DNA of 64,000 nucleotides from Robiginitalea aurantiaca (lineage in GTDB: Bacteria; Bacteroidota; Bacteroidia; Flavobacteriales; Flavobacteriaceae): positions 124,001-188,000 of the forward strand of contig NZ_JAUDUY010000003.1 in assembly GCF_030380815.1 (NCBI RefSeq), read 5' to 3'. Numbering within the stretch: position 1 is the stretch's first letter; each line of letters begins with the position of its first letter. The position numbers and the translations under genes were made by a program. The notes beneath the pieces are model-generated. The model was not told the origin of the DNA. It saw only the letters and a list, made by a program, of their open reading frames with translations, and did not search any database. Shown here piece after piece: positions 46,487 to 56,144 of the stretch.

Positions 46487-47349
46487 CTTCTTCGTTTAAA
46501 ATATCCCAATAATTTTTTCACATAACTCTCATCTACCTGGCAATCCAAAACGCCGCAACCCGCACGTTTAAAGGTATCCTGGAAGTAGTATAATTGTTCC
46601 CTGTAATGGCTTGTATAGGCGTTTCGAACCTGGCGGGAACTTGTATTTACCCATCGGATCTGGCCCGTTTCGGCATCCTCCATGGAAACGACACCAAGGT
46701 TGGGTAACTCCCGTTCCATCGGATCGTAGACCCTGATCCCGGTCAGGTCGTGTTTTTTCCCCGTAATTTTCAGGTTGTGTTCATAGTCATCGGCCATGAA
46801 GTCAGAGAGGACAAATACAATCGACTTCTTCTTGAGCACATTAGAGAGAAATTTCAGGGCACCTGAGATATCCGTTCCGTGACTTTTGGGCTCGAATTCC
46901 AGTAATTCCCTGATGATCCGAAGCACATGACTTTTTCCTTTTTTGGGCGGGATAAAAAGTTCTACTTCTTCAGAGAACAGAATCAGCCCGACTTTATCAT
47001 TATTCTGCAAGGCTGAGAAAGCAAGGGTAGCGGAAATTTCGGTCAGCACCACACGCTTGAATTGATTAACGGTCCCGAAGAATTCAGACCCGCTGACATC
47101 TACCATCAGCATCATAGTGAGTTCCCGCTCCTCCTCAAATACTTTTATATAAGGCTCATTATACCGGGCTGTTACGTTCCAGTCAATACTTCGGACATCA
47201 TCGCCATATTGATACTGCCTGACCTCGCTGAAGGTCATACCCCTCCCTTTGAAGGTAGAATGATATTCTCCACCAAAAATATGATCGGAAAGACGCCTGG
47301 TCTTAATCTCGATCTTACGGACTTTTTTTAAGAGCTCTTTAGTATCCAT
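46483..47349 (-). CDS. DUF58 domain protein of the Bat operon
   Basis: 288 aa, soluble. The DUF58 signature is YQYGDDVRSIDWNVTARYNEPYIK near residue 47, followed by a degenerate VWA fold (MMLMVDVSGSEFFG, FVLSDFMADDYE). DUF58 proteins accompany MoxR ATPases and are thought to be their chaperone-like targets. It overlaps the following gene by 4 bp and lies 63 bp after moxR. Confidence 0.88.
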   Translation of the reverse strand: MDTKELLKKVRKIEIKTRRLSDHIFGGEYHSTFKGRGMTFSEVRQYQYGDDVRSIDWNVTARYNEPYIKVFEEERELTMMLMVDVSGSEFFGTVNQFKRVVLTEISATLAFSALQNNDKVGLILFSEEVELFIPPKKGKSHVLRIIRELLEFEPKSHGTDISGALKFLSNVLKKKSIVFVLSDFMADDYEHNLKITGKKHDLTGIRVYDPMERELPNLGVVSMEDAETGQIRWVNTSSRQVRNAYTSHYREQLYYFQDTFKRAGCGVLDCQVDESYVKKLLGYFKRRS

Positions 47350-47412
47350 TGGCGTTCACGGGGGTTCATCTATTCGGATACAGGCTGTTGATCAGGTAAC
47401 CCTGAGGAACCA

Positions 47413-48414
47413 TTATGGTACTTCAATCTCGTTTACGATACGGTTGATAATCTCCTCCGGGGCTACATTTTCTGCTTCAGCCTCATAGGTGATGCCGATT
47501 CTATGGCGGAGCACATCGTGCACCACTGCTCTGACATCCTCTGGAATCACATATCCCCTTCGTTTGATAAAGGCGTAACACTTCGCGGCAGTCGCCATAT
47601 TGATACTACCCCTTGGTGAGGCGCCGAAGCTGATCAGAGGCTGCAATTCTTTCAAATTGTATTTTTCGGGGAAACGGGTAGCAAAGACGATGTCGAGGAT
47701 GTACTTTTCAATTTTTTCATCCATGTAGACTTCCCGGGCTACTTTCTGACCGGACATAATCTGTTTCAGGCTTACCACAGGGCGTATCTCAGGAGCCTTT
47801 CCAAGCATGTTCTGTCGCATGATCAGCTGCTCCTCGTTCATCTTCGGGTAGTCGATGATCGCCTTGATCATAAAACGGTCAACCTGGGCCTCCGGCAGCG
47901 GATAGGTTCCTTCCTGTTCAACAGGGTTTTGAGTTGCCATAACTAAAAAGGGCTCATCCAGCACAAAGGTTTCGTCCCCTATGGTAACCTGGCGTTCCTG
48001 CATGGCCTCCAGCAATGCGGATTGTACTTTGGCAGGCGCCCGGTTGATCTCATCGGCCAAAACAAAATTGGCAAAGATGGGACCCTTTTTTATAGAGAAG
48101 TCGTTCTCCTTGATGTTATAGATCATGGTACCTACAACATCGGCGGGTAAGAGGTCCGGCGTAAACTGGATTCTCGAAAAACTTCCTTTAACCGTTTTGG
48201 CGAGTGTGTTAATGGCGAGCGTTTTTGCAAGTCCGGGCACCCCTTCAAGCAGGATATGACCCCTGCCCAGCAATCCGATCAATAGCCGTTCGATCATATG
48301 ACGCTGGCCTACGATTGCTTTATCCATCTCCTGGATCAGCAAGTCGATAAAAGCACTTTCCTGAGCAATTTTCTCATTTACAGCACTTATATCCACAGTT
48401 TTGGTTTCTTCCAT
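47413..48414 (-). CDS. MoxR family AAA+ ATPase
   Basis: 333 aa. Walker A HILLEGVPGLAKTLAINTLA near residue 54, Walker B FVLADEINRAPAKVQSALLEAM near 117, sensor 1 VMATQNPVEQEGTYPLPEAQ near 158 with the arginine of DRFMIK following. First gene of the Bat operon, with 158 bp of upstream spacing to the divergent aldo/keto reductase; no full promoter match seen (TCAATTTG is one base off). Confidence 0.93.
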   Translation of the reverse strand: MEETKTVDISAVNEKIAQESAFIDLLIQEMDKAIVGQRHMIERLLIGLLGRGHILLEGVPGLAKTLAINTLAKTVKGSFSRIQFTPDLLPADVVGTMIYNIKENDFSIKKGPIFANFVLADEINRAPAKVQSALLEAMQERQVTIGDETFVLDEPFLVMATQNPVEQEGTYPLPEAQVDRFMIKAIIDYPKMNEEQLIMRQNMLGKAPEIRPVVSLKQIMSGQKVAREVYMDEKIEKYILDIVFATRFPEKYNLKELQPLISFGASPRGSINMATAAKCYAFIKRRGYVIPEDVRAVVHDVLRHRIGITYEAEAENVAPEEIINRIVNEIEVP

Positions 48415-48572
48415 AAAAAGGATTTAGATTTCGATTGTCAACACACTGAAATATTGCAACTCGCAAATTGAAAATTTATTTAGTGATTGCCTGTTAACGA
48501 TTGGTTAAAAATAGCGGAAAACCCCCAGTTTTATGACCCTTTTAAGGGATTTTCTCATTACTTTCACGGGGT

Positions 48573-49448
48573 ATGAAAAACACGGTAACTTACTCGGGAA
48601 TTATAGCCGGGACAATGACCTGGGGTAGCTGGGGTCGCCAGTATTCTCAGGGCGAAATGGCCTCGTTGATAAATCGCTGTCTGGAGATGGGTATTACCAC
48701 CTTTGATCATGCCGATATTTACGGGGGTTACACCACGGAAGCGGACTTCGGGAAAGCCTTTTCAGAAAGTGGCGTAGACCGGCAAAACGTGCAGTTTATC
48801 AGTAAGTGTGGGATACAAATGCCTTCCGAGGCGCGTCCCCTTGGGGTGAAGCACTATGAGTATGGGACAGATTACATCATTCACTCTGCGGTAACCTCCC
48901 TGCAGCACTTGAAGACGGAGTATCTGGACCTGCTGTTACTCCATCGCCCCAGCCCACTGATGCATCCTGAAGAAGTGGCTGCGGCCTTTTCGGCCCTTCG
49001 GGATTCCGGTAAGGTGCGCGCATTCGGAGTGTCTAATTTCACTCCTTCTCAAATTTCACTGATCGGGTCGGCAGTCCCGGTTGAAGCCCATCAGTTTGAA
49101 TGTTCTCTTACAGCAGAAACTCCTTTGTGGGACGGAACGCTCGACGATTGTATAGTCCACGGGCGTACTGCAATGGCATGGAGCCCATTGGGAACCTACT
49201 TCCGGGAAGCAAATGAACAAAATACACGGATCGCAGATTGTCTGAAGCCTTTATGTGAGAAGTATCAGGCTACCGAAACACAGCTATTGCTGGCATGGTT
49301 ACTTCGGCATCCCGCCGCAATCCATCCGGTGGTGGGGACAACCAAACCAGAGCGCCTTCAGGAATCAATGGATTCAATGAACCTCGACCTGGAGCTACAG
49401 GATTGGTTTTTGATGTTGGAAGCCAGTCAGGGAAGTGAAGTACCATAA
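48573..49448 (+). CDS. Aldo/keto reductase
   Basis: 291 aa TIM barrel. Catalytic Asp, Tyr and Lys occur as TFDHADIYGGY near residue 45 and ISKCGIQ near 77; His is in LLLLHRPSP near 127. The NADPH-binding end GVSNFTPSQ and VVGTTKPERL is kept. The protein resembles the YdhF/oxidoreductase group. Followed by an SDR gene after 15 bp; substrate unknown. Confidence 0.88.
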   Translation: MKNTVTYSGIIAGTMTWGSWGRQYSQGEMASLINRCLEMGITTFDHADIYGGYTTEADFGKAFSESGVDRQNVQFISKCGIQMPSEARPLGVKHYEYGTDYIIHSAVTSLQHLKTEYLDLLLLHRPSPLMHPEEVAAAFSALRDSGKVRAFGVSNFTPSQISLIGSAVPVEAHQFECSLTAETPLWDGTLDDCIVHGRTAMAWSPLGTYFREANEQNTRIADCLKPLCEKYQATETQLLLAWLLRHPAAIHPVVGTTKPERLQESMDSMNLDLELQDWFLMLEASQGSEVP

Positions 49449-49463
49449 AAAGTAATTAAACAT

Positions 49464-50213
49464 ATGGATCGAACAGTTTTTATTACGGGCGCGAGCAGTG
49501 GCATCGGAAGGGCGACTGCGGAGTTGCTTGCGGAAAAAGGGTTCCGCATTATCGCTTGTGGCCGAAGGGAAGAACGTCTGCAGGCACTGAAAGAGAAATG
49601 GGGCGAGAAAATACATGTACTGTGTTTTGACGTTCGCGACAAGGACGGTGTTTTCAAAGCTGTAGCCCAGCTACCGCCGGAATTCAGGGCAATTGACATC
49701 TTAATCAACAATGCGGGGAACGCCCATGGGATGGATCCGATAGACCAGGGAAGCCTGGACGATTGGGATGCGATGATCGACATCAATGTAAAGGGCCTGC
49801 TGTATGTAACCAAGGCACTCTTACCCTCTTTACTCGATGGAAGTAATAGTCACATTATCAATATCGGTTCTACCGCTGGGAAGGAGGTATACCCAAAAGG
49901 GAATGTGTATTGTGCGAGCAAATTTGCTGTGGATGCGATCAATCAGGCTCTGCGCATCGACCTGAACGAGCACGGTATACGGGTAGGAGCCGTGAACCCC
50001 GGACTTGTTGAAACCGAATTCAGTGAAGTGCGTTTTAAGGGTGATTCTCCCAGGGCAGCAGGTGTTTATAAGGGATTTCAGCCCCTTACTCCCGAGGATA
50101 TTGCAGAGGTAATCCACTTTGTAATCAGCCGCCCGCCCCATGTGAACATCGCCGATTTAGTTGTCATGCCTACCGACCAGGCAAGCAGTACGATTGTTCG
50201 TAAAGACTTATGA
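49464..50213 (+). CDS. SDR family oxidoreductase (YdfG-like)
   Basis: 249 aa. Cofactor loop ITGASSGIGRATAELLA near residue 8; ILINNAGNAHG near 85; catalytic Ser in NIGSTAGKEV (about 138), Tyr and Lys in YCASKFAVDAI (about 151-155). The GLVETEF segment is typical of 3-hydroxy acid dehydrogenases such as YdfG. It overlaps the next gene by 4 bp (ATGA). Confidence 0.9.
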   Translation: MDRTVFITGASSGIGRATAELLAEKGFRIIACGRREERLQALKEKWGEKIHVLCFDVRDKDGVFKAVAQLPPEFRAIDILINNAGNAHGMDPIDQGSLDDWDAMIDINVKGLLYVTKALLPSLLDGSNSHIINIGSTAGKEVYPKGNVYCASKFAVDAINQALRIDLNEHGIRVGAVNPGLVETEFSEVRFKGDSPRAAGVYKGFQPLTPEDIAEVIHFVISRPPHVNIADLVVMPTDQASSTIVRKDL

Positions 50214-51346
50214 TTAATAAACGCCTGCTGATTAAAAACCTGCTCGCCCATAATGACGAGAACAGTTTTTATGACAAAAAACGGGTAATTGACATCAGTC
50301 AGAAGGAAGGCAAGGCAAAATTCCTTAAACACGTTTGCGCCCTTGCGAACAGCAATCCAAAAAACAGATCCTATATTGTTATTGGTGTTGAGGATGAGGA
50401 CAACGAGATCGTCGGGGTCGATTTTTTTGACGATAGCAAGATTCAGAATCTGGTCAACGCTTATCTGGACAACCCTCCATTGATTTCATATGAAAACGTC
50501 CTTTTTCCGCACCTTCCGGAAGGACGGGTTGTCGGCCTGGTTACCATAACTTCGTCCGGTAAGATCTGTGCCCTTAGACGCAATATCTGGAAGTATTACG
50601 GAGGTGCCGTCTTCATCAGGGAAGGCAGTATCAGCATGCCGAAAAATTTTGACATCTCAATCTCCGACCGCAACGCTACAACCGTAGCCCAAATAGAGCG
50701 ACATGCCAGGAACAATATCGAGCTGACCCTTGATGGGGTAATCGATTTCCTGAATCACAGGCATAGGGATCTGAGCAGCCACTACAGGGTTTTCAAAGAG
50801 CAGTTTGTGGTTTGTTGGGCAGGAAATAAAAAAGAAGTCAAGCAGGAGGTCTATTATTCCAGGGTGGATATTGAACTGATCAACGAACAGGTGAAGTTGT
50901 TTTATTCATCCCTGGATGAAGTTTCCATTTCCTCAGATTCAGATTCCTTTTACATTACCGAATACATTTATCTCGGTCTGGACGACCAGAAGCGCTATTA
51001 CCCCCTGGAAAAAGTGACCATTAAATTTTCGGATAACGGGACGTATCAGATATTTGGCGAACTTATTTTTGACCCGCCCCAATACGAACGCAAAACCCTT
51101 CATCATATATTGAACACCAATAAATCCCTGCTTCGAAAACTCGTTAAGGGAATATCGCTTAAGCCTACTGAGATTAAGGACCTGCAGCGGTTCCCTGCCA
51201 CAACGCTGATCTGTTACCTCAATGGATTTGAAGAGGCGGAAGAACTCATGCTTTCATCCCGAAAATTGCTTAAAGAGCGAGATGCCGAAATCTACAGCTC
51301 CCTCAAGGAAGCGCTGCGAATTTTGCGAAAAGTGCGCTACAATTAG
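50210..51346 (+). CDS. AlbA_2/Schlafen-domain ATP-binding-like protein
   Basis: 378 aa. The N-terminus is an AlbA_2 (Schlafen core) domain: FYDKKRVIDISQKEGKAKFLKHVCALANS near residue 20 and YIVIGVEDEDNEIVGVDFFDD near 55. The rest is beta-rich with no recognised domain. Schlafen-type proteins bind nucleic acid or tRNA in various contexts. Coupled to the SDR by a 4-bp overlap. No antiphage partners are adjacent. Function unknown. Confidence 0.75.
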   Translation: MINKRLLIKNLLAHNDENSFYDKKRVIDISQKEGKAKFLKHVCALANSNPKNRSYIVIGVEDEDNEIVGVDFFDDSKIQNLVNAYLDNPPLISYENVLFPHLPEGRVVGLVTITSSGKICALRRNIWKYYGGAVFIREGSISMPKNFDISISDRNATTVAQIERHARNNIELTLDGVIDFLNHRHRDLSSHYRVFKEQFVVCWAGNKKEVKQEVYYSRVDIELINEQVKLFYSSLDEVSISSDSDSFYITEYIYLGLDDQKRYYPLEKVTIKFSDNGTYQIFGELIFDPPQYERKTLHHILNTNKSLLRKLVKGISLKPTEIKDLQRFPATTLICYLNGFEEAEELMLSSRKLLKERDAEIYSSLKEALRILRKVRYN

Positions 51347-51347
51347 G

Positions 51348-53288
51348 TCAATACTTTGTAAGCCACAACAGATCTGCAGGGGGAAGTTCGAGCAATCCAC
51401 TCTGAACCTGCCTGGTTGTGCCATCGATCAGGTTGTGATATTTTCCATTTTTGATAAATCCCAAAGCGCTTAAGAGGGAAGTATTTACGACCTGCGGGCT
51501 ATCGTCGAAATTGGCCAGTACCAGGATGCCTTTTGAAGATCCCGCCCCTCTTTCAAAAACGAGAAGGTGTTCATTGCCGGCATCGTGAAATTGAATGTTG
51601 TAATGATCTGCAAAACAGCCCTTTTGTTTTCTCAATGCAATCAGGTGTTGCAACCCGTAAAAAACCTTTGAGGAATGCGATTTTTTGGAAGGTAGCCCAG
51701 ATACCGTTTCCCAGTCGTGTATGGGACGGTTGATCCAGCGGCTGTCCATGACTTTATCGGGTTCCGCCATATAGGAATAGTCATTGAGCATTGCAATTTC
51801 GTCACCCGCATAGATCAGGGGGATCCCCGGAGTGGCCAGGATAATTCCATAAAGCATCAGGATTCTGCCAACGGCTAAATCGATTTTTGAATCGTCTCCT
51901 TCTTCCAGGGCCTTTTCGAGTCCCAAAAGGGAAGCAGTACTTCCTGTTATCCGGCCGTCGCCTGTAAGGGGGTTATACATAAAAACGGCTCCTTTGGCCG
52001 GGCTCCATTCCATCCGTTGGCAAAAATAGTCCAGCAGGAAACGTCGGTGAGCCTGAGGATCCCATCCCATGGCGGCAATGTGGGAATCGTCAAATCCCAA
52101 CCCGATATCATCGTGACATCGGATATAATTGATCCAGGTACACGAGTCGGGTATTGTAGGAATGTTTTTGATGCTGTGGCGTAGTAATCCGGTTTTTTTA
52201 GTGGCCACGGAATTCCATAAACAGGCCATAAAGGTTGCGTTGTAAGCGATTTCGCATTCATTCCCTTTAAGAATACCCTTTCCGAAATACTTTATGATTT
52301 CATGCGGGGCCACAATCGCTTCTGCCAGAATAATTACCCCCGGGGCAACCACTTGCAGGCACAGTCTGAAGAGCGCGATCAACTGATGCGCCTCTGGCAG
52401 ATTTTGGGAGGTTGTGCCGATTTTTTTCCATAGGAAGGCCAGGGCATCAAAGCGGATCACGTCAACCCCTTTGTTGGAGAGATCAACCAGGTTCGTCAGC
52501 ATAGCCAGGAATACCTCTGGATTGGTGTAATTCAGATCCCACTGATAGGAGTTGAACACGGTCATGACCCATCGCCGCATTTCGGGAGAGTAGGTGAAAT
52601 TTCCGGGTGAAGTTTCTGGAAACACTTCCGGCAGGCTTAGTTCATAAAGATCCGGGAGATTCCTATCTGGAAAAGTGTAATAAAACTCCTGAAATTCCGG
52701 GTTACCTCGCTTTGCTTTTAGCGCCCACGGAAACTCATCAGAGGTGTGGTTGACCACGAAATCGAGCATGAGGCAAATACCTTTATCCCGAAATGCTGCG
52801 GTGAGGCGATCAAAATCCCGGGCAGTTCCGAAGACAGGGTCGATTTCCGTATAGCTGTTCACGGAATAACCCCCGTCATTGGGCCCTGAAGGTCTTTTGG
52901 TAATCGGCATCAAATGCAGGAAATTGATGCCCAGCGATTCGAAATAGGGGATTTTCTCTTCCAGGGCTTTAAGGTTTCCACAAAACCGGTCCACATAGAG
53001 TTGCATTCCGACCCAGTCCCCGGATTGATACCAATTTCCCTCCATTTGACGGGTCAGATCCTGTATTTTCAATTCCCTGGATCGCCTGCTGAAGAGTTCA
53101 GGCAGCAGATCCTGAAGTTTTGTAAAATGCTGCTTATGGGCGCTGTCCGGATAAAGAGAGAAGAACAAATCCTGAATCAGGGTATAATTGGCGGCAAGCC
53201 TTGTCTCGAATAACCCCTTGAGTTTCGCGTTTGTGGGTGCCTTTCCAATATGACCCGTAAGGGTTTTGTGTATGGCGGCCTGGTTCAT
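51348..53288 (-). CDS. Amylosucrase-like GH13 enzyme
   Basis: 646 aa from the ATG at 53288, which overlaps the upstream kinase stop as ATGA; the open frame extends further up but into that gene. GH13 regions: MLDFVVNHTSDEFPWA, nucleophile in VIRFDALAFLWKKIG, acid in IILAEAIVAPHE, and RCHDDIGLGFDD. The N-terminal helical domain and GPNDGGYSVNSY match GH13_4 amylosucrase, which makes alpha-glucan and fructose from sucrose. No signal peptide: cytoplasmic. Sucrose hydrolase of the same family is the main alternative. Confidence 0.85.
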   Translation of the reverse strand: MNQAAIHKTLTGHIGKAPTNAKLKGLFETRLAANYTLIQDLFFSLYPDSAHKQHFTKLQDLLPELFSRRSRELKIQDLTRQMEGNWYQSGDWVGMQLYVDRFCGNLKALEEKIPYFESLGINFLHLMPITKRPSGPNDGGYSVNSYTEIDPVFGTARDFDRLTAAFRDKGICLMLDFVVNHTSDEFPWALKAKRGNPEFQEFYYTFPDRNLPDLYELSLPEVFPETSPGNFTYSPEMRRWVMTVFNSYQWDLNYTNPEVFLAMLTNLVDLSNKGVDVIRFDALAFLWKKIGTTSQNLPEAHQLIALFRLCLQVVAPGVIILAEAIVAPHEIIKYFGKGILKGNECEIAYNATFMACLWNSVATKKTGLLRHSIKNIPTIPDSCTWINYIRCHDDIGLGFDDSHIAAMGWDPQAHRRFLLDYFCQRMEWSPAKGAVFMYNPLTGDGRITGSTASLLGLEKALEEGDDSKIDLAVGRILMLYGIILATPGIPLIYAGDEIAMLNDYSYMAEPDKVMDSRWINRPIHDWETVSGLPSKKSHSSKVFYGLQHLIALRKQKGCFADHYNIQFHDAGNEHLLVFERGAGSSKGILVLANFDDSPQVVNTSLLSALGFIKNGKYHNLIDGTTRQVQSGLLELPPADLLWLTKY

Positions 53289-54238
53289 CTTAGGGCTTGC
53301 TTGAGTTCTTCCTGGCTGGGGAGGGAGGGGATGGCTCCAAATTGTGTTGTGGTAAGTGCTCCCGCCACATTCGCTTTCCGGACCATTTCCATTAGAAATT
53401 CGAAGTTTCCGGTTACTTCGGACGGATCGTCCAGGCCAGACAACAAATAGAGCAAACAACCGATAAATGAATCTCCTGCACCCGTCGTATCCACAGGCTG
53501 AACGGCTATGCTGGGAATAACCCCATGACGGGTTCCCGTGCTGAGAAAGGTCCCCTCGCTACCGAGGGTTATTACGATAGCTTCCGCACCCACATCGTGC
53601 AGAACGGCGCAGGCTTCTGTAAGATCCTCCTTGCCGCTTAAGAGCTGGGCTTCTTCAAGCGAAAATTTGCACAGATGCGATTTCTCGACAAATGGGATGC
53701 ATTTTTTTATAAAGGCGGATTCCCGTCGTTTCCATAAATCCTGCCGAAAATTCGGATCAAAACTGATAAAAGCCCGCTCCGTCAGGCCATCGAAAAAGTA
53801 ATGTCCGTAGGCGGCTTCCAACGGTCCCCCAAGGAGGGCAGTGGCAGCCCCGAGGTGCAGCATATTTCCCTTGAACTCAGATTTGATTTTGGGGAGGTAT
53901 TTGAGTTCCCGGTCGGCACCCCGGCTAAACACAAAATCCCGCTCTCCGTTTTCAGCAATGGAAACAAAAGCAAGGGTGGTAAACGTATCTGATTTCTGCA
54001 GATGAAGGGTGTCGACTTTGTTTTCGATCAGGATATGCTCCAGGTAATTCCCAAACGGATCTTCTCCGATACAGCCAATAAAGGCGCTGTTCCCTCCTAA
54101 TTTGGAAATAGCACAGGCTACGTTAGCCGGTGCGCCTCCAGCCTTCTTTGTAAAAACAGAGGCCTTCCTGAGATCACTCCCCTGGTTTTCAGCCACAAAA
54201 TCGATGAGTAATTCACCGATGCAAAAGACTTTTTTCAT
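53285..54238 (-). CDS. PfkB-family fructokinase
   Basis: 317 aa. PfkB signatures: KKAGGAPANVACAISKLGG near residue 31 and DTTGAGDSFIGCLL near 250. Begins with CIGELLIDFVAENQG as in fructokinases. The 4-bp overlap with the amylosucrase gene downstream suggests it phosphorylates the fructose released there. Ribokinase-like substrates are not excluded. Confidence 0.87.
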   Translation of the reverse strand: MKKVFCIGELLIDFVAENQGSDLRKASVFTKKAGGAPANVACAISKLGGNSAFIGCIGEDPFGNYLEHILIENKVDTLHLQKSDTFTTLAFVSIAENGERDFVFSRGADRELKYLPKIKSEFKGNMLHLGAATALLGGPLEAAYGHYFFDGLTERAFISFDPNFRQDLWKRRESAFIKKCIPFVEKSHLCKFSLEEAQLLSGKEDLTEACAVLHDVGAEAIVITLGSEGTFLSTGTRHGVIPSIAVQPVDTTGAGDSFIGCLLYLLSGLDDPSEVTGNFEFLMEMVRKANVAGALTTTQFGAIPSLPSQEELKQALR

Positions 54239-54301
54239 TTCTTTTTTCTTTAAGTAAAGCCCTATTCTTACAGACTTACAGCAACCATGCTGGTCCGGAT
54301 A

Positions 54302-54802
54302 CTAAAAACGCTTGCCGATCGAAATACCGGCACGCGGATAGACATCGTTAAGCAGATCATTATTCACGAAGTTCCGGCCAACCCCCAGGAACAATTCTGC
54401 AATCCACTGGTTTTTTGTCATAAACTTACCCCCAATAGCAAGCCCCAATCCCGCCCCAAGAGCTGTATTTGACCTGCTGGTCCGCTCTGAAAAAAATGCC
54501 CCATTCCCTTCTGCAAAGAATCCGGCCGCCTTCTTTTTGCCAAAGTACAGGCGATAATAAGGGATGGCATTAAAGCGATAATCAATGGAATTGTCAAGGG
54601 CAAATCCAAGAGAAAGACCAAGGGCAGAGTCTTCACCAAGAATACGTTCATAAGAGATTTCCGCAAAACCCGCCAGCAAATAGGCGGCATTTAGCTTTAA
54701 CTCATTAACGCCCAAGTCATTTGTGGTGTCATTTTGCGCGCGGAGACTCAGCGTCTGGCCCATGATCAGGAAGATAAAAAACACGAGGATCTTTCTTTGC
54801 AT
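54302..54802 (-). CDS. Small outer-membrane beta-barrel protein (DUF3575-like)
   Basis: 166 aa. Signal peptide ends near LSLRAQ; then eight short amphipathic strands (LNAAYLLAGFAEISYERIL, YRFNAIPYYRLYFGKKKAAG, AGLGLAIGGKF) ending in ISIGKRF with terminal Phe. Resembles DUF3575 outer-membrane proteins. Alone on its strand; function unknown. Confidence 0.7.
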   Translation of the reverse strand: MQRKILVFFIFLIMGQTLSLRAQNDTTNDLGVNELKLNAAYLLAGFAEISYERILGEDSALGLSLGFALDNSIDYRFNAIPYYRLYFGKKKAAGFFAEGNGAFFSERTSRSNTALGAGLGLAIGGKFMTKNQWIAELFLGVGRNFVNNDLLNDVYPRAGISIGKRF

Positions 54803-55059
54803 CGGATGGCCGGGTTAGGGATATAAAGGTATTACCTTTTACGCTTGATTTTAGGTCTAAGCTACAAGTCCGAAGTGATGAAATCAGACCGTTCTAAAGG
54901 AGTTGAAAAGTAGGTAGAAAAGAGATTTAAGCCAAAAAATGTGGCATAAATATCGTTGTTGCGTTTCAAAAATCATTGTCCGGTCGTACCTTTCACAACC
55001 GGGATCGGCAAGGGGTGTTGCTGTCGCGATTTCCCACTGATATTTACAGTAGTATTTTT

Positions 55060-55785
55060 ATGAGAACCTATGTAATTGGTGATATTCACGGGGGACTGAA
55101 GGCATTGATGGAAGTGCTGTATCAAGCCCGGCCGGACCCGGACGACACGCTTATCTTCCTGGGGGATTATGTCGATGGTTGGAGCGATGCTGCGAATACC
55201 CTGGACTTTCTAATGGAGCTTCGACAAGGGTTTAAGTGTCTTTTTATCCGGGGAAATCACGATGAACTTTGTCTTCGATGGCTCAAAGAAGGAAAGGAGA
55301 ATCCCCTTTGGCTTCAGGCTGGGGGGGAGGCAACGCAAAAATCATATACAGGTATTGGGTCTGCAACCCGAAAAGCGCATATAGACTTTTTGGAATCCCT
55401 ACAGGATTATTATCTCGATGAGGGGAATCGCCTTTATGTTCACGCCGGATTTACAAACCCCAAAGGTGTGGCCCACGAGTATTTTTCAAAAAATTTTTAC
55501 TGGGATCGAACACTTTGGGAAATGGCTTTAGCCCTGAATCCTGACTTACTAAGTAATGACGTGGTCTACCCTTCTCGCCTCAAGTGCTATCATGAGATTT
55601 TTATAGGACATACTGCCCTGACCAAAATCGGGATTACAGTCCCTTACAGACGCGGTAATGTATGGAATGTAGATACCGGTGCTGCACACAAGGGCCCACT
55701 TTCGATCCTGGAAGTTGCTTCTAAAAAGGTCTGGCAGAGCACCCCGGTACATTTGCTTTACCCGGAAGAAGCGGGGCGCAATTAA
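55060..55785 (+). CDS. Calcineurin-like phosphoesterase (PPP type)
   Basis: 241 aa from the ATG at 55060 (MRTYVIGDIHGG); the upstream frame has no domain. Metal motifs: GDIHGG at 7, FLGDYVDGW near 44, IRGNHDE near 75, VHAGF near 135 and IFIGHTAL near 183. This is the serine/threonine phosphatase order used also by diadenosine tetraphosphate and bacterial PrpA/PrpB phosphatases; substrate not known. Confidence 0.88.
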   Translation: MRTYVIGDIHGGLKALMEVLYQARPDPDDTLIFLGDYVDGWSDAANTLDFLMELRQGFKCLFIRGNHDELCLRWLKEGKENPLWLQAGGEATQKSYTGIGSATRKAHIDFLESLQDYYLDEGNRLYVHAGFTNPKGVAHEYFSKNFYWDRTLWEMALALNPDLLSNDVVYPSRLKCYHEIFIGHTALTKIGITVPYRRGNVWNVDTGAAHKGPLSILEVASKKVWQSTPVHLLYPEEAGRN

Positions 55786-56144
55786 CGACCTCAAAGTGTA
55801 GTACTCGGACCATTTTAACGCAAAATTCTTTCAGGGTCAGCGGCAAATTCTGTCAATCATACAGTGATGTATGCCGCTCATACAAATCCGCTATGGGATT
55901 TTGAAAAGATTTGAGAATTTACCGAAAAGCCGCTTAGGAGGTCCTCACTTTTCTTTTGATCGGAAAAGTTTCCTACTCCTTCTACAGGACCTTCATCCAA
56001 GTGGATTTTATTTTGGATTAGTTTGGTTAGTTTGAAAATCCGTTTTGACCCGGTTAGGGAGCAAAGCGGATTTTTACCTTCAGCCAAAATGCTGTGGTCG
56101 AACCACCCGAAAAGAATCTCAAATTGAGTCCCTGAAAATCCCTC
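55786..56144. other. Gene-free region after the phosphoesterase
   Basis: 359 bp with no plausible coding sequence. It holds a terminator-like hairpin at 56035-56075 and otherwise no repeats I could recognise. Confidence 0.5.
56035..56075 (+). terminator. Terminator-like hairpin between two convergent genes
   Basis: AAAATCCG-TTTTG pairs with CAAAG-CGGATTTTT with one mismatch; a T-run follows on the plus strand, and the mirror direction serves the convergent aldehyde dehydrogenase gene. About 250 bp after the phosphoesterase stop. Confidence 0.5.

Noticed and set aside
55878-56087. 69-codon minus-strand frame in the gap after the phosphoesterase
   Set aside because: Crosses a terminator-like hairpin, no domain, and no ribosome-binding or promoter signal.
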